A DNA stretch of 64,000 nucleotides. Origin: Hexactinellida sp. DTS-2022. Its lineage: Eukaryota; Porifera; Hexactinellida. Location: the NCBI GenBank assembly GCA_028753945.1, contig JAPNXP010000001.1, forward strand, positions 17,226,501-17,290,500, in the 5' to 3' direction. The position numbers and the translations under genes were made by a program. Below the pieces are notes generated by a model. That model was not told the origin of the DNA and made no database searches. It saw only the letters and a program-made list of their open reading frames with translations. Shown here one piece after another: positions 1 to 11,721 of this stretch. Within the stretch, counting starts at the first letter, position 1; the number at the start of each line of letters is the position of its first letter.

Positions 1-122
1 CCCCTGACTCAATTTATTAATATTAAATTACTTAATTTTAACATAACGTTAATCATTTACATTGAAATTAATCATACGTACGTACCTTCCCCCATAATAA
101 ATTAATTCGTTGAATATTAATA

Positions 123-291
123 CAGTAAAACCTCCAAAAGTGAACACCCCAAGAAATGAACAACTCCAAAATATGAACACTTTTTCTCGGTCCCAAATTT
201 TCCCCATTGCTTTAAATACACATTATAATAAACCATGAAAAGTGAACGTTTTGGCTGGTCTCCAGGGTGTTCACTTTCTAAATATTTACTG
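123..291. mobile_element. pogo/Tc1-like MITE with TA target duplication
   Basis: A 169-bp non-coding element. Its ends are inverted copies that both begin CAGTAAA and share an inner AAAGTGAAC block, and both sides are flanked by TA. This fits a non-autonomous pogo/Tc1-mariner element. It lies just downstream of the last visible exon of the subtilisin-like gene, probably in its next intron. Confidence 0.7.
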
Positions 292-310
292 TACTACGTA
301 TTATAAATAC

Positions 311-2053
311 CTGTCCTTATTAGCAGTGTGTTGTTTTCTAACATATCTAACACCTCTTATAAACCAACTAGTATATCCCCATCCATCGCAACCCAATACT
401 CTTATGCTGTAGAGATTGGATTTTTTTGCTACTCCACTGTATATACCAACAGCAATGCCTGCACAGTGTGTACCGTGCCCTTCACAATCGCTTCCTTTTA
501 AATTAGTTTTGTATTTCTCATCAACAGGATCGAAACCGCCATACTTTGCTCTGGTAACGTTGCTACCATTAAGCCACCTAAATAAAACATTTACGGTCAG
601 TTTTCTCTTATTATCCACTTCTCTAATTGTATACTACATATATACGTATTTTCCTTTAATTTAAGGCTACATTCTTTGCATAATTTTTTGTTAATTCAGT
701 TAGTTTTAAAAACACATAAAACCAAAGTGATGTGATATTTGTAAATTCTACTAAAGTAGTGTGGTAGTATAGTGCTTATTATGAACTATTGCAATACACA
801 TAAGGCTCCATAAAATATTAATTCATGGCTTATATTTGTAGTAATCCGTATTTTGAATTAGTATATCTTGAGAACCAAGATTAATTGAATTTATTTTACA
901 TTTACCCAAAGTCTTTATGATTATAGTTGATTCCAGTGTCAAGTATGTAGATATCAGCTCCCTCTCCATAATTCGGAGGTTGATATGTGCCATCAGTGCA
1001 GTTTACATTATCGATAATGTCCAAATTGTAATTAGATGTCTTAGTAGATATGTCAGAAATCTCGAGATCATCAATGGAAATCTCATCTGAATGTCCAATG
1101 TTTTTTTCAAGGTAAATAATTCCATCTTTCTCAACTAATTCTACAGTGTTCAACTCAGAAATCTAAGATTGAATACATTATAATCTGAATAATTCGACCC
1201 TCTATATTCCGGAATTCAGCAGAACCGACACTTTTTCCTTCCCAATGAGCGTAGGACTATGCATTAGAGCCTGCATAATCCGACAACAAGGCTGGTTTCG
1301 GTTAACCGGTTAACCGTTGCTGACATCGGTTAACGGTTAGAGATTTTATTAACCAGTTATCCGGTCTGTTGAACAACGGTAGAGTTATTGGGAAATTAAT
1401 GTATAAAGTATAAAAATCTTTGAATTTTATCAGAGTATGTAGTCCTAAATCCATTTCTCATCACCACTTAATAAATTTTATTGGACAACATTGATTTAAA
1501 TTTGCCTAAGGCACGAAATGTATAGGTTAATATACTTATGCAGTTATACTTTATACACTTGAGTCTTATTCTGTAGTATAATCAAATTTGTATAAAGTAT
1601 TTATTGTATTGAGTAGGATGGGCGGTTAACCGGTTAACCGTGGCGAGTAATCGAATTGTAACCGTTGCCTCAGATAGGTTACCCAACCCCACTCTTGCCG
1701 ACAATTTGGCAATCCGACATTTTTCAACGGATGTCGGATTAACAGGTTCTACTGTAGTTACTTTAGATTTACAACGTTCAATATTAATGATTAAATTAAT
1801 TAACCTTATCAGCAGTTTCTTTACTGATTTCTCCAAAGATCATCGGTAGCAGAGTATTGTCTGACTCTATAAAGAGCTCTTCCCTTTGTAATCCCTCATG
1901 TCCCTCCAACAGTTGAATGACCTCTTCTATCTGCTCATCTGTAGCCTCTTCCTTTAACAGCACCATGTACTTTTCCCTCTCAACGAAAAGTTTTCCCGAA
2001 AATGTTACAGCCAAATTCGCCAATAGGAATGCACACACAATTTGAACCTTCAT
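311..2053 (-). CDS. Secreted subtilisin-like serine protease (S8, proteinase K type), 5' three exons; 3' part outside window
   Basis: Proposed exons on the minus strand are 2053-1805, 1162-906 and 577-311. They join in phase 0 and phase 2 through good GT/AG sites. Exon 1 starts at an ATG with a hydrophobic signal peptide followed by an inhibitor I9 propeptide, which continues into exon 2. Exon 2 ends with the catalytic Asp region (ILDTGINYNHKDFG). Exon 3 carries the catalytic His motif (GHGTHCAGIAVG) and the start of the core beta-sheet region. The Asn and Ser catalytic exons must lie beyond position 1. The family cleaves its own propeptide and acts outside the cell or in vesicles. Intron 1 is filled with nested transposons. 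The reading frame is open across all three exons, so the gene may be functional; the missing 3' half prevents proof. Confidence 0.85.
1180..1754. mobile_element. MITE in protease intron 1, split by a later insertion
   Basis: The two halves (about 1180-1286 and 1698-1754) match, in reverse orientation, the MITE at 3751-3938. The intact end reads CTACTG followed by TA. The halves are separated by the 411-bp element at 1287-1697. Confidence 0.65.
1287..1697. mobile_element. hAT-like non-autonomous element nested in a MITE
   Basis: The ends CAAGGCTGG and (reverse complement) CAAGAGTGG form imperfect TIRs, and CCGACAA is duplicated at 1280-1286 and 1698-1704. The 18-bp palindrome CGGTTAACCGGTTAACCG occurs near both ends (around 1310 and 1625). 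The duplication is 7 bp identical, with the eighth base differing, so assignment to hAT is likely but not certain. Confidence 0.6.
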
Positions 2054-2312
2054 TTATTGTCTAGTATAACTATTTGCAATTTTGAAATTGGAAATGCTTA
2101 TAGTATACGCATATCAAGGAATTGTTCAGGAGCGTGAGACGCTCCTTTGGAGCATGATTTTTGGAAAATTTGAATTTAGGAGCGCGAAAATTTTTAATTC
2201 TTTCTTATACAGTAACATTAATTTGTGATTTAGGCGTATGAAAATTGGATCAGACCAGGATTAGGAGCATATTTACAAATGCCTGAATAATACACTGACG
2301 CATATATTGTAC

Positions 2313-2392
2313 ACAGCCGTTAATTCGAACTCTCAAGGGAAAAATACATTTGCTCGAATTAGAGAATGTCCGAATTAATGGATGTTGGCTGT
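2313..2392. mobile_element. Short MITE with ACAGCC ends
   Basis: About 80 bp with imperfect inverted ends: ACAGCC at the left, GGCTGT at the right, then a shared TTAATTCG block. It lies upstream of the protease start codon (2053) and could affect its promoter. Confidence 0.5.
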
Positions 2393-2399
2393 ATTTTTA

Positions 2400-3570
2400 A
2401 AGCATTTACGTCGTTTTCCTAAGCTCTATTGTTGTGAATAACTTTCGAATTGTTTTATGTAGAGAATAGATGTTATTTATACTTGGGATGTTAGATTCAA
2501 ATAATACAAATACTTGTTAAGAGACCAACTCATGTTTTCACTGATATAAAGTATCAAACGATTCTATAATATATACTATATTGTTTCTTTAGCGTTTTTC
2601 ATGACTCGTGGTGTGGTCACGATTAATTTATCTTTCTTCTATTTTCTGTGATAAGAATAATAATATTACTAAAATATATTGGAGTGAAAAGTAATTACTT
2701 CACGTGATACAAATAGAAGTTTCTCAAAACTATTATAAAATTCACATGAAACCGAACTTGATTATAAAAAATTCTATAATTTACAAAGAAATAGTGACCT
2801 ATAGCATAACTCACCATACTTTTAGAAGTTTTCTTTATTACAAAACTAATATTTTCTTGCATTAAAATTGCTGCTCATATTTATAAAATAAGAGATCCAT
2901 ATTTTTTATTATTTTCCATCAACAATAAAGCAAATTTACTTAAGAATTACTTACATATCGGTCAACATATTTTCTAATGTAATTTTAGGCTCTGACAAGG
3001 AAATTTTGCTTAACAACAAATGTTCACCTTATAAAGGTGTTGTCTCTATAAAAGTAAGGCCATTTTATATACTATACACTAATATTTGATAAAATACTGC
3101 CCAATTCTACATTTAAGATTTTATCATACTTGTGATCTGCTCCTTCTCTTACTCGCTACATTACAGCTCTTTTATAATGGATACTTGATGTATTTTTGCT
3201 TGATTAATAACTCAATAACCACCAAATATACTACTAACTTGTTTTTCCACACTAATTTCATACCCTATTTATACGGGTATTGCCCGGAGCGTGTTGTTTT
3301 CGTTGATCAAATTTACAAAAAAAATCTGAAAAATCTGAAATAATATTTCGATGGATTGTAATTGCTATTGATCAGCGAATATCAAAAATCAATGTAATTA
3401 TATTTCACTTATCAATTTATTGGTATTAATTTTATTATACAAATGCCATTTTTATTGACCCGGGACTTATTCGAGGCAATACCATATTTTTCTGTAGACT
3501 AATGTAGTGTATGAAACTAGGTCACATTATAGTCGAGAACTAGCCGATTAATAAAATCTCACTTCTTAAT
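2400..3570. other. AT-rich intergenic stretch without recognised genes
   Basis: No convincing coding region, RNA or TIR pair was seen. The 85-codon open frame near 3086-3343 has low-complexity composition and no family resemblance. Confidence 0.5.
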
Positions 3571-3750
3571 AATGTTACGTTGGTGGTTTCATCCCATCAC
3601 ATGGACTCATCAGGAGGTTAACCCTCGACCACCATGCATACTGCCGTAAAACCATGTTACCTCTATCCAGGCTTTCATTCAGACAAATTTCTTCCCGCCT
3701 AGATCACTACACTGGCTTAAATTATCATCTTTGTATCTCATTTAGTATTA

Positions 3751-3938
3751 CAGTAGAACCTGCATATTCCGACATCAGTTGGGATAGGGAAAATGTCGGA
3801 TTGCTAAATTGTCGGATTATGCAGGCTGCCAGGCTCTAATGCATAGTCCGACGCTCATTGGGATAAGTAAATAGTGTCAGTTGACTCGGTTCTGCTGAAT
3901 TCCGAATTATAGAGGGTCGGAATATGCAGGATCTACTG
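3751..3938. mobile_element. pogo-like MITE, 188 bp
   Basis: The ends are 23-bp inverted copies with one mismatch; both start CAGTAGA and contain CCTGCATATTCCGAC. A TA precedes the left end; the right flank is TC, so the duplication is decayed. The same family is nested in the protease intron at 1180-1754. Confidence 0.75.
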
Positions 3939-4362
3939 TCATTCAATGGGAGAATTTATCGATTTTCGCGCGTAGAAATCTCTTAGGCCCCCCAATTTTG
4001 GCAGACTGAAATTTTTTCCACATTTTCACGACACTTAACATTTATTTGTAATTTGAAATACATGTAGTTAATAAACTCAAAATAGACCAAGCGATAGCCT
4101 AGTAGGTCTTATAAATACTATTAATTAAGGGTTGTATTTTGTTAGTTGATAGAGGTAACTGCCATGGAGTTTCACATACTGCAAAATTTGTCCTTAGTTA
4201 GAATAATTCTTTAAATCGATGCTGAATTTTCCTTCAGTCATACCCCTCCTGCGTTCGTTCACTTAGGAGTCCTGAATCTAAAATACTGGCTAGGCGGTTG
4301 CAGCAATGTCATTAACGTGTTACTGCCCTGTGCTTCCAACCTACGCAAGGCACTCTCTAGTG

Positions 4363-4498
4363 CAGTGGTTCCCAACCTGGGGTCCACGGATGTCTGTAGG
4401 GGTTCCACAAGATGTATTACGGTCAATGGGAGGGGGTCCACAGGATGCTAAATATATATTATAGGGGGTAAACGGTTGAAAAAGGTTGGGAATCGCTG
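4363..4498. mobile_element. hAT MITE, 136 bp, with 8-bp target duplication
   Basis: Starts CAGTGGTTCCCAACC and ends GGTTGGGAATCGCTG. It is flanked by the exact 8-bp duplication CTCTAGTG (4355-4362 and 4499-4506), the hallmark of hAT insertion. No coding capacity. Confidence 0.9.
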
Positions 4499-4808
4499 CT
4501 CTAGTGGGTCATAACATAGTGTATATTTCAGGCTAATCTGTATATAGCATTTTGTTTTTAAATTTGCACTAAAGTTAATTAATATATTAACTATACCGAC
4601 ATGCAAAACTCATTATCTAGAGTTGTATTCAACAATGTAGATATTCTTGATAATTTATTGGGCATGATTAATATCTAATAGAAATCTAATAGTGAGTAAG
4701 TTACACAATTAACAAGGAAGATATCACATTTCTACTGAACTATAAACACACAAATAGAAGCCAACTAGAATAGCTTAGGAGAGAAATATTAACATAATTT
4801 TGAGAGAA

Positions 4809-6080
4809 ATGGCATCAAAACTACTAAACCTACCTGACAACATAAATGATATACTATATGTAAAGACAACCGTTAAAGGAAAGCAAATGTATTGTGGGTA
4901 TAGGAGGGAGTACTTAGTTAGGAATCTGACACAAATGGAAGATAGTTTCGTGATTTGTAAGGTGTGTTCTGGAATAATGAGAGAAGCCTCTCTGAGTGAA
5001 GGAGAAACCACTTGCTTGTTTTGTAGCAAAACACCAGACAAGTTGAATGCTGTAAATATTGTACATAATTCGGTAGCAGAGTTTGAGATAAAATGTCCAA
5101 TTCTGAGAAACTGCGAATGGAAAGGGAAACTTTCAGAAGCAGAAAAGCATTTGAAAGTTTGTAATAACTTTCTAATCAAATGTGCTAAGTGTGAACAGAT
5201 ATTTCCTAGGAAAGAAGAACACCCCCATATAAATGAGAAATGCCAAATGCGAAAAATCATTTGCAATTACAGATGTGGGAAATTCGGTTATGCCAAAGAT
5301 TTAGAAAAACATGAAAAGTGTTGCATAAAAATCCCCATGTTATGTCCGAATGGTTGTGGAATGGTATTTCCTCCAGAAGATTCCTCTGAACACAGGAATG
5401 TATGTGAGTTAGAGGAAATCACGTGTCCTTATGCTAAATACGGCTGTAAAACTAATCAAATGCTTAGAAGAGACTTATTAGCTCACAAGCAAGCAAACCT
5501 AGTGGAACATACAGACTTCAGTTTAAAAATAATAGAAAAACATGAAAACGAAAAAAATATTAGTGAATGGACAATGAAACAGTTGGATGGAGTTGAGTGG
5601 GAATTCCATTATAAAGATTTTCGACATGAGCAGATAGAAGGTCCTACTTTCTATGTTAACAACTACAAACTAAGACTCTATATTATTCTTGGAATTTCCT
5701 GGCTTTCTATTTACAAAAGAATGAGCTACTTTATCAAGAGGATAGAAGGAGAGTTCGACAAACAATTGGGAAAACCTGTCATTACTCACTACAGAGTTAT
5801 TATTGTAGATAAACAGGATTATAACAAGTCTCACTATGACGCTGGACAAATGAATTATCAGCTTAAGATCGGTGAAAATAGCGAAGTATTCTATAGCATA
5901 GATAATGGCACCTGGGAAAGATACTTAAAAGCTGACGACTGTATATCAGTCAGAATCTATTTTGATATCAATACTCAACCACCTCTTCGAACAGTGCCTA
6001 AATATAATGCTACTAAGCTTGATACAGCTAAAATATCCTATATTGATCCATTTTCTTTTATCGTTCCTAGAAATAAATAA
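4809..6080 (+). CDS. TRAF-like zinc-finger/MATH protein, single exon, 423 aa
   Basis: The ATG at 4809 is the first in frame. A short Cys-rich N-terminal module (Cys50, Cys53, Cys69, Cys72) sits where TRAFs carry a RING but lacks the full set of RING ligands. It is followed by about three TRAF-type zinc fingers (residues about 96-225, repeated C-x-H-x-C patterns) and a short linker. The C-terminal part from about 258 resembles the MATH/TRAF-C fold, with the typical W-E-F opening and a GPTFYVNNYKLRLY strand pair. TRAFs are adaptors or E3 ligases in receptor and innate signalling. With a degenerate RING this one is more likely an adaptor. It is intronless and uninterrupted, which could mean an expanded, retro-derived or simply compact family member. 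Confidence 0.85.
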   Translation: MASKLLNLPDNINDILYVKTTVKGKQMYCGYRREYLVRNLTQMEDSFVICKVCSGIMREASLSEGETTCLFCSKTPDKLNAVNIVHNSVAEFEIKCPILRNCEWKGKLSEAEKHLKVCNNFLIKCAKCEQIFPRKEEHPHINEKCQMRKIICNYRCGKFGYAKDLEKHEKCCIKIPMLCPNGCGMVFPPEDSSEHRNVCELEEITCPYAKYGCKTNQMLRRDLLAHKQANLVEHTDFSLKIIEKHENEKNISEWTMKQLDGVEWEFHYKDFRHEQIEGPTFYVNNYKLRLYIILGISWLSIYKRMSYFIKRIEGEFDKQLGKPVITHYRVIIVDKQDYNKSHYDAGQMNYQLKIGENSEVFYSIDNGTWERYLKADDCISVRIYFDINTQPPLRTVPKYNATKLDTAKISYIDPFSFIVPRNK

Positions 6081-6379
6081 GATATATTTTTCAATGTCTT
6101 TGTAATTCCTATTAGTTAAGTATATTTTTGGATTCTTGTAGTGATTAACCATGGATAGTTAAATAAAGTACAATTTTGAGATTATCATGTTATTCTGAGA
6201 ATCAGTTTTGAATCCCCAAATTCACTTGTGGTTTGTTGTTATATATCGTTAATATTATTCAGTTAGAATTGCCTTGTTTTCACCGATATTATTCTTGCAC
6301 ATAGTTTGTAGTAGTTTGTTGCAAACATTATCTGACCTATTAGATAAATGTACAGTCAAACAATGAGGAAATTTGAATA

Positions 6380-6470
6380 CAGTAGACTCTCATTAAACGA
6401 ACACCAGGGGACTGTAGAAATTTGTTCGTGTTATGCAGAATTCGTATAAGCCGAGTCCGGAATACAATTC
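6380..6470. mobile_element. One end of a pogo-like MITE
   Basis: Begins CAGTAGACTCTCATTAAACG after TA, a typical pogo-like terminus. I could not find the matching inverted end, so it is probably a truncated copy. Confidence 0.4.
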
Positions 6471-6708
6471 AATTTTTTGGAAGATGAGTGAATCATTTAA
6501 AAAGATTTTTTTGAGCAGAATTGATTGAGGAACTGGTAAGAGCTACAGCTAGATATCTGGCAGTATATTGTAGCTAAAAACTAGTTCGAAGTTCGAATAT
6601 CTAAGAAAATATTCACTGATGACTAGCTATGTCTTGGACTAAAATCCAACAATTTATTGCAAAATATCAATCCATCTTTAATTCTCAAAATTATTTGTAG
6701 TAAAATAG

Positions 6709-7450
6709 CAGGGTTGCCAATCCAATCCAACCGAGAGAACTTATCGATTATCGATTGCTGAATTTTGCATCGATTGGATTATCGATTGGATTGCCCAAAG
6801 TTTTCATCGATTGGATAATTATCGACGGATTTTATCGATTATCGATTTTTTATCGATTTTTCGATATTTACGAGTAGGGCGAATAATATTGGTATATTTA
6901 TTTGTTTGGACGAATAAGCATGAAAAACATGACAAAATTATGGCTAATGAATTAAACACCTCCATAAAAATGTGAATTCAAAATTTTTGCTGTTTGTTTA
7001 CACTTTATATACGGTATTGTTTTATGTAAATATCCATATTGAACCATCTATAGATGTTATTATGCTGCTCTAAACTTAAATGTATAAATTCATAATATTG
7101 TTGTTCAAATACTTTTGCCTGGGTAGTGTCATATTTCTTACTCATGGAGACAAGATATACAACCCTATAAATTATAATAATTTACACACAATCGATGGAT
7201 AATCAATGCATAATCGATAGAAAATCGATAAATAATTGATACAAAATCGATAGAAAATCGACAAATAATCGACAAATAATCGATAGAAAATCGACAAATA
7301 ATCGATAGAAAATCGATAAATAATCGATGATTTTTATCGATAATCGATTGGATTGTATTGTCAGATCATATCATCGATTGGTTATCGATATCGATTGCCA
7401 AAATTTACATCGATTGGATTGGATTGGATTGGATTGGATTGGCAGCTCTG
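6709..7450. mobile_element. Non-autonomous hAT element rich in ATCGAT repeats, copy A
   Basis: 742 bp. It starts CAGGGTTGCCAATCCAATCC and ends with the decayed complement (GGATTGGCAGCTCTG). It is flanked by an exact 8-bp duplication TAAAATAG (6701-6708, 7451-7458). The subterminal zones are dense in ATCGATT and AATCGATA motifs on both sides, giving very long imperfect inverted ends. The middle is unique and non-coding. It is a sister of 16859-17662. Confidence 0.92.
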
Positions 7451-7975
7451 TAAAATAGGAGAGCTCTCCATTAATGCTCTGCTCATTACTATAGTATAGA
7501 AATAGCTCTTTCTATGGTACTCGAGAATTTTTAGATACTAAATAATTCGATGGTATTTCAGATACCAAGTTCGGTATGGTAGGTCAGCACATTGTTTTGA
7601 AAAACCTTTGCTTAGAATCATGTAAATAGATCACTTTCTCTCTCTACTATATATTTTAGTATTACAGAAAATACGTTAATTATGATATATAAATCGTGAC
7701 CACTTCACGAGTTATAAGCTCAATGGGAACAAAGAAATAGTAAATTACAGAACTATGTTGATACTGGGTATCAATAGAAAATGTGTTCGTTGATTTATCA
7801 TAAGATCCGAGCTCTCTGGTCTCTTACGCATACAGCAGATCGATAATATGCAATATACTCCCAAGTTGTTATGATCATGGCCTCGGGAGTATCCTTGGGA
7901 AATGCCATAGGTAGAAACTCTCTAGTGAGTATTCACATCACGATGTCGGAGTGTCAGCGGTCCCCCGGGAATGTG

Positions 7976-8470
7976 GCCCTAGGATCAGATTTATCCCTTA
8001 GGGTCAGATGTTCCACTTAGGATCAGATGTCTCCCTTAGGGTCAGATGTCTCCCTTAGGGTCAGATGTCTCCCTTAGGGTCAGATGTGCCCCTTAGGGTC
8101 AGATGTACCCCTTAGGGTCAGATGTCCCCCTTAGGGTCAGATGTCTCCCTTAGGGTCAGATGTCTCCCTTAGGATCAGATGTGCCCCTTAGGATCAGATG
8201 TCTCCCTTAGAGTCAGATGTGCCCCTTAGGGTCAGATGTCCCCCTTAGGGTCAGATGTCTCCCTTAGGGTCAGATGTGCCCCTTAGGGTCAGATGTGCCC
8301 CTTAGGGTCAGATGTCTCCCTTTGGGTCAGATGTGCCCCTTAGGATCAGATGTCTCCCTTAGGGTCAGATGTGCCCCTTAGGGTCAGATGTCTCCCTTAG
8401 GGTCAGATGTGCCCCTTAGGGTCAGATGTCTCCCTTAGGATCAGATGTGCCCCTTAGGGTCAGATGTCTT
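7976..8470. repeat. 19-bp minisatellite, about 26 copies
   Basis: Period 19 bp, consensus close to CTCCCTTAGGGTCAGATGT, with variants CCCCCTTAGG and GATCAGATG. Flanking sequence on its right (8470-8560) recurs in inverted orientation beside the related minisatellite at 34485-34990, so both belong to one mobile family. Confidence 0.9.
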
Positions 8471-8635
8471 CACCTCGGATTCTTCACACTAGGGTTCCAA
8501 AACACTTAAATTTCACAATGCACATCACTATAGTTTTATATTCTACATAAAAGAGTTCCATATCTTCTCAATATATAGGTATTTGTAATAACGTTGTTAT
8601 CAACTATGATCTGTAGCCTAGCCAACAAGGTTGAC

Positions 8636-8815
8636 TAGTGGGGTTTCGTTCCATTACAGGAACTCATCAGGAGGGTGACCCTCGATCCCATGACTCCATC
8701 ACATCTAGTGGGTAGTCACGCTTATCGCCATGGTGTCTCCATTACGACCACTCGTGCCTCCTGCCGGTATAGTAGTCCCTGACTACTACCGGCCCCGGTA
8801 CTACAGTATTTATAT
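8636..8815. repeat. Interspersed repeat with a short hairpin
   Basis: The block around 8640-8700 resembles 3585-3645 (shared core CTCATCAGGAGG then ACCCTCGA). It ends in an imperfect hairpin near 8762-8795 (GCCGGTA... with ...TACCGGC). A tRNA-derived SINE was considered, but no clear A and B boxes were seen. Confidence 0.4.
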
Positions 8816-8879
8816 CACTATAGTTTAGTAACAATATGCTAGTGAAATAAACTTGTAGTAATACATGTTGTAGCAATTC

Positions 8880-9010
8880 ATTAGTTTTCAACACGTTCTG
8901 TGTCAGGTTATGGGATAGTTTCCTTCGGAGGACATCTGGCCTAGGCTGAGTAGTCCGAGTGGGGACATCTGATCATGAGGGGGGTCAGCTGCACTAGGGC
9001 TAATTTAGCG
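8880..9010. repeat. Diverged member of the minisatellite family
   Basis: Contains GGGGACATCTGATC and TAGTCCGAGTGGGG blocks like those at 34680-34800. No clear period here. Confidence 0.4.
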
Positions 9011-9149
9011 ATTATGATTTAGCCTAGTATTTTAATATCTAATTCTAAATATCTAATAGTCAGTAAGTTAAACAACAAGGAAGATATCACATTTCTACTG
9101 AACTATAAATACACAAATAAATATTGTACAGAATTCAGTAGACAGTGTG

Positions 9150-11110
9150 ATATAAACAGAGGCGTAGCCAGGGCCGCAATTTAAGGGACTAGTAGGCCGG
9201 GAGCTGAATGATTTTGATGGGCCTACCTATGTGACGATTTCTACACGAGTTACCGAATAAATACGGATTAGATTTATTCGGTAACAAAAAAATTTTACAT
9301 TATAAAGCTGCTTTAAGTGCTTTTCTACTTGCGAAATCTTTAATCGTAGACCACATCATTTCTTGCAAAAGTTCATTTCTATGTACAGTGGAGAAATAAA
9401 GGAATGAAGTAAATTATAAATACAAATTATGCCGGTGGATCACATTGTTCTGTAATATTTAATAGGATATAAAACATTACTTACAGAAATCAATCTCACA
9501 ATGAAAACTTAACTATTGTTTAGTCAAAAATTAATTGGACACATAGAGTTAGAAGTACATCCACATAAATCATTGGCATTTACCAATGAAATAATAGTCA
9601 ATTTAGCGTGATAATATTTTCCTAGATCTACTAGAAGCCTGAATATAATATCCGGGTGCTTCTAGTGACCAACCAAAATCAACTCTTGGCTAAGCTTTCG
9701 GCGACTATAGTACAAAGTGTTGGGCCTATTTACAAGATGGGTTTGGGGCTGTAGCCCCATCCATAGGCGCCGAAAGTTGGGGGGTCAGGGGGGGTTACAC
9801 CCTCACTGGTTTTCGTCAGGGAGGGTTTCACCCCCCCTGGCTGAGGAAAGAGTCAGGAAGGGTATACCCCTCCTGGTTGGTCAGGCAGGGTATATTAGAC
9901 ATATTCTTTATTGTTAAAGTAGAAAACATACACGTAAACCCATTGAAAAATTATAATTCCATAAGGAGTCTTTCTAAATAACATTGGATTATTAATATAT
10001 GTATACAATTATGCCTGTCAACATAATGATTTTCAGCCACCATAGCAGTGGTGAAACAGGGGGATGCGCTAGGGGGGGGGCGTCCCCCCCCCCGTAAATT
10101 GAAGGGGGGCAACATTATTGGTGCGGGTGTTACCGTTCCCTCTGGATAAAAAATACAATATTCAATATAATTTAGTACAATAAAATATACGTATAATTAA
10201 TTCAAAACAAATTGATATCTGGGTATCTCGCAGTCCATTTTTTTCTGGGGGGCTTTCCCCCAGAACCCCCCAAGAATCGCTTGCAACACTCGCTCCGCGC
10301 ACCCCAACTTTAATCTTATACTTATAAACTTTGCGACAATGCGCCATAGGAATCGTTTTTTTGACCTTTCACATTTAAATGTATAGTTACACCCCCCCCC
10401 TGGCGCTGGAGAGTTTCGGCGCCTATGGCCCCATCAGCCCCCGCCTTAATCTGGCCCTAGGCGTAGCTATAGGCGGTTCAGGGGGTTCATTGAACAAGGG
10501 GCCCCGATGTCTCGGGGGCTCCCAAAGGCATACCTGCCAACATATTTGTGTCATATCCCTGTACAGGGCTCCAATTTTCCCCTGTATATTGGCCAAAATC
10601 CCTATGCACCTCCCAAAGTTTTTCTCGCTCGCTACGCTCGCTCGTCCAGGGATTACTATACACTTACATAGAAAAATAATACTTGGGAAAGTAAAAAGCA
10701 TTGAATTATATACTGTACAGGGAATCCCTGTACGCTTGACTAAATATACACGCATAAACCAACTTGTGCCTTTATGTGGTCAATGCAGAATGTTGGAAGA
10801 ATATACTATCATCACTGTAGACATTTTTAGGCATTATTTACTCATAATTAGTAAATTAAAAATCACTGTGCGCCTGTACTAAACATCCAAAATGGTTCAA
10901 ATCCATGTACGGTTGGCAGGTATGCAAATGTTCCAAAATTCTCCATATGCAGATATACTTCAATCTACTTCGTCAAAATGCGGGAAATGCCATTTCCGAA
11001 CCCAAATTTACCCAGATGCATGCCGCGAACCTCCTTAAAATATACTACTCCAATGGCGCCAGGGGCCCCGGCACATACTTTTGAACCGGGGCCCCCTAAA
11101 CCCTAGCTAC
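9150..11110. repeat. Repeat mosaic with G-rich and GC-rich blocks
   Basis: Scattered termini of the type GGCGTAGCCAGGG (9161), several runs of G/C (9770-9880, 10070-10110, 10240-10290, 10390-10520, 11050-11110) and many GGCGCC/GGGGCCCC palindromes. Open frames here read through these repeats and show no family signal. It is most likely a pile of degraded transposon ends. Confidence 0.5.
10528..10922. mobile_element. TIR element with CATACCTGCCAAC ends
   Basis: Inverted ends CATACCTGCCAAC and GTTGGCAGGTATG bound about 395 bp with internal CCTGTACAGGG palindromes. No convincing target duplication. A partial, reversed copy is present at about 52845-53020, where the P element has inserted. Confidence 0.55.
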
Positions 11111-11721
11111 GCCACTGGCCCGCCGCACAGCTGCAATTTTGGATTTTTTTCTCCATTTCATAATCACTATGAAGGTGTTAAATTAATTCAGAAATGTGTT
11201 TCGGAAGGCAACGACCCTTAGAATGGTGGAAGTTTCCATTTAGCTCGCTTCATTTTAGAGATATTCAAGTTTGAGTAGAATAGATAGGTAGCGAGTCAGC
11301 ATTTTTTATGTGCGTTTGTGTCATCACCAAGCACCAACGAACCCATTCGAATAATATAATTCACAAAATTGTGTACCAACACATTTTTTTACGATGTCAT
11401 CGTCACCTCAAGGTGTCAAAACCCATTTATAGAGGTGTTACGTAGCATAAGGACCAATTGATCCATTGGAAGTTTGTTTCGATCTTCTATAATCTCTGAG
11501 ATTAATGATATTTAATTAATTAGTACAAATGTTTAATTAATTTATTATAAATTTAACACCATTATTATGTACAGCAAAATAAATGAAGTTCAATTATTTG
11601 CAATTATTATTAATTTTAATTTAATTTCACTATCATATTTGAATTCAGCGCACTCGATAACCCCAATAATCTAATTGGAACCGTCTCTATGAGTTAAACA
11701 CAGAGCGAATTTATTAGAAAA

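Noticed and set aside
7976..8470. CRISPR-like regular repeats
   Set aside because: The repeats are contiguous with no unique spacers and the sequence is an animal minisatellite.
8636..8815. Possible tRNA-derived SINE
   Set aside because: A reverse-strand B-box-like stretch exists but there is no proper A box or cloverleaf.
9717..10882. Open frames in the G-rich region
   Set aside because: They are created by G/C runs and transposon ends; composition is not protein-like and opposite strands are equally open.
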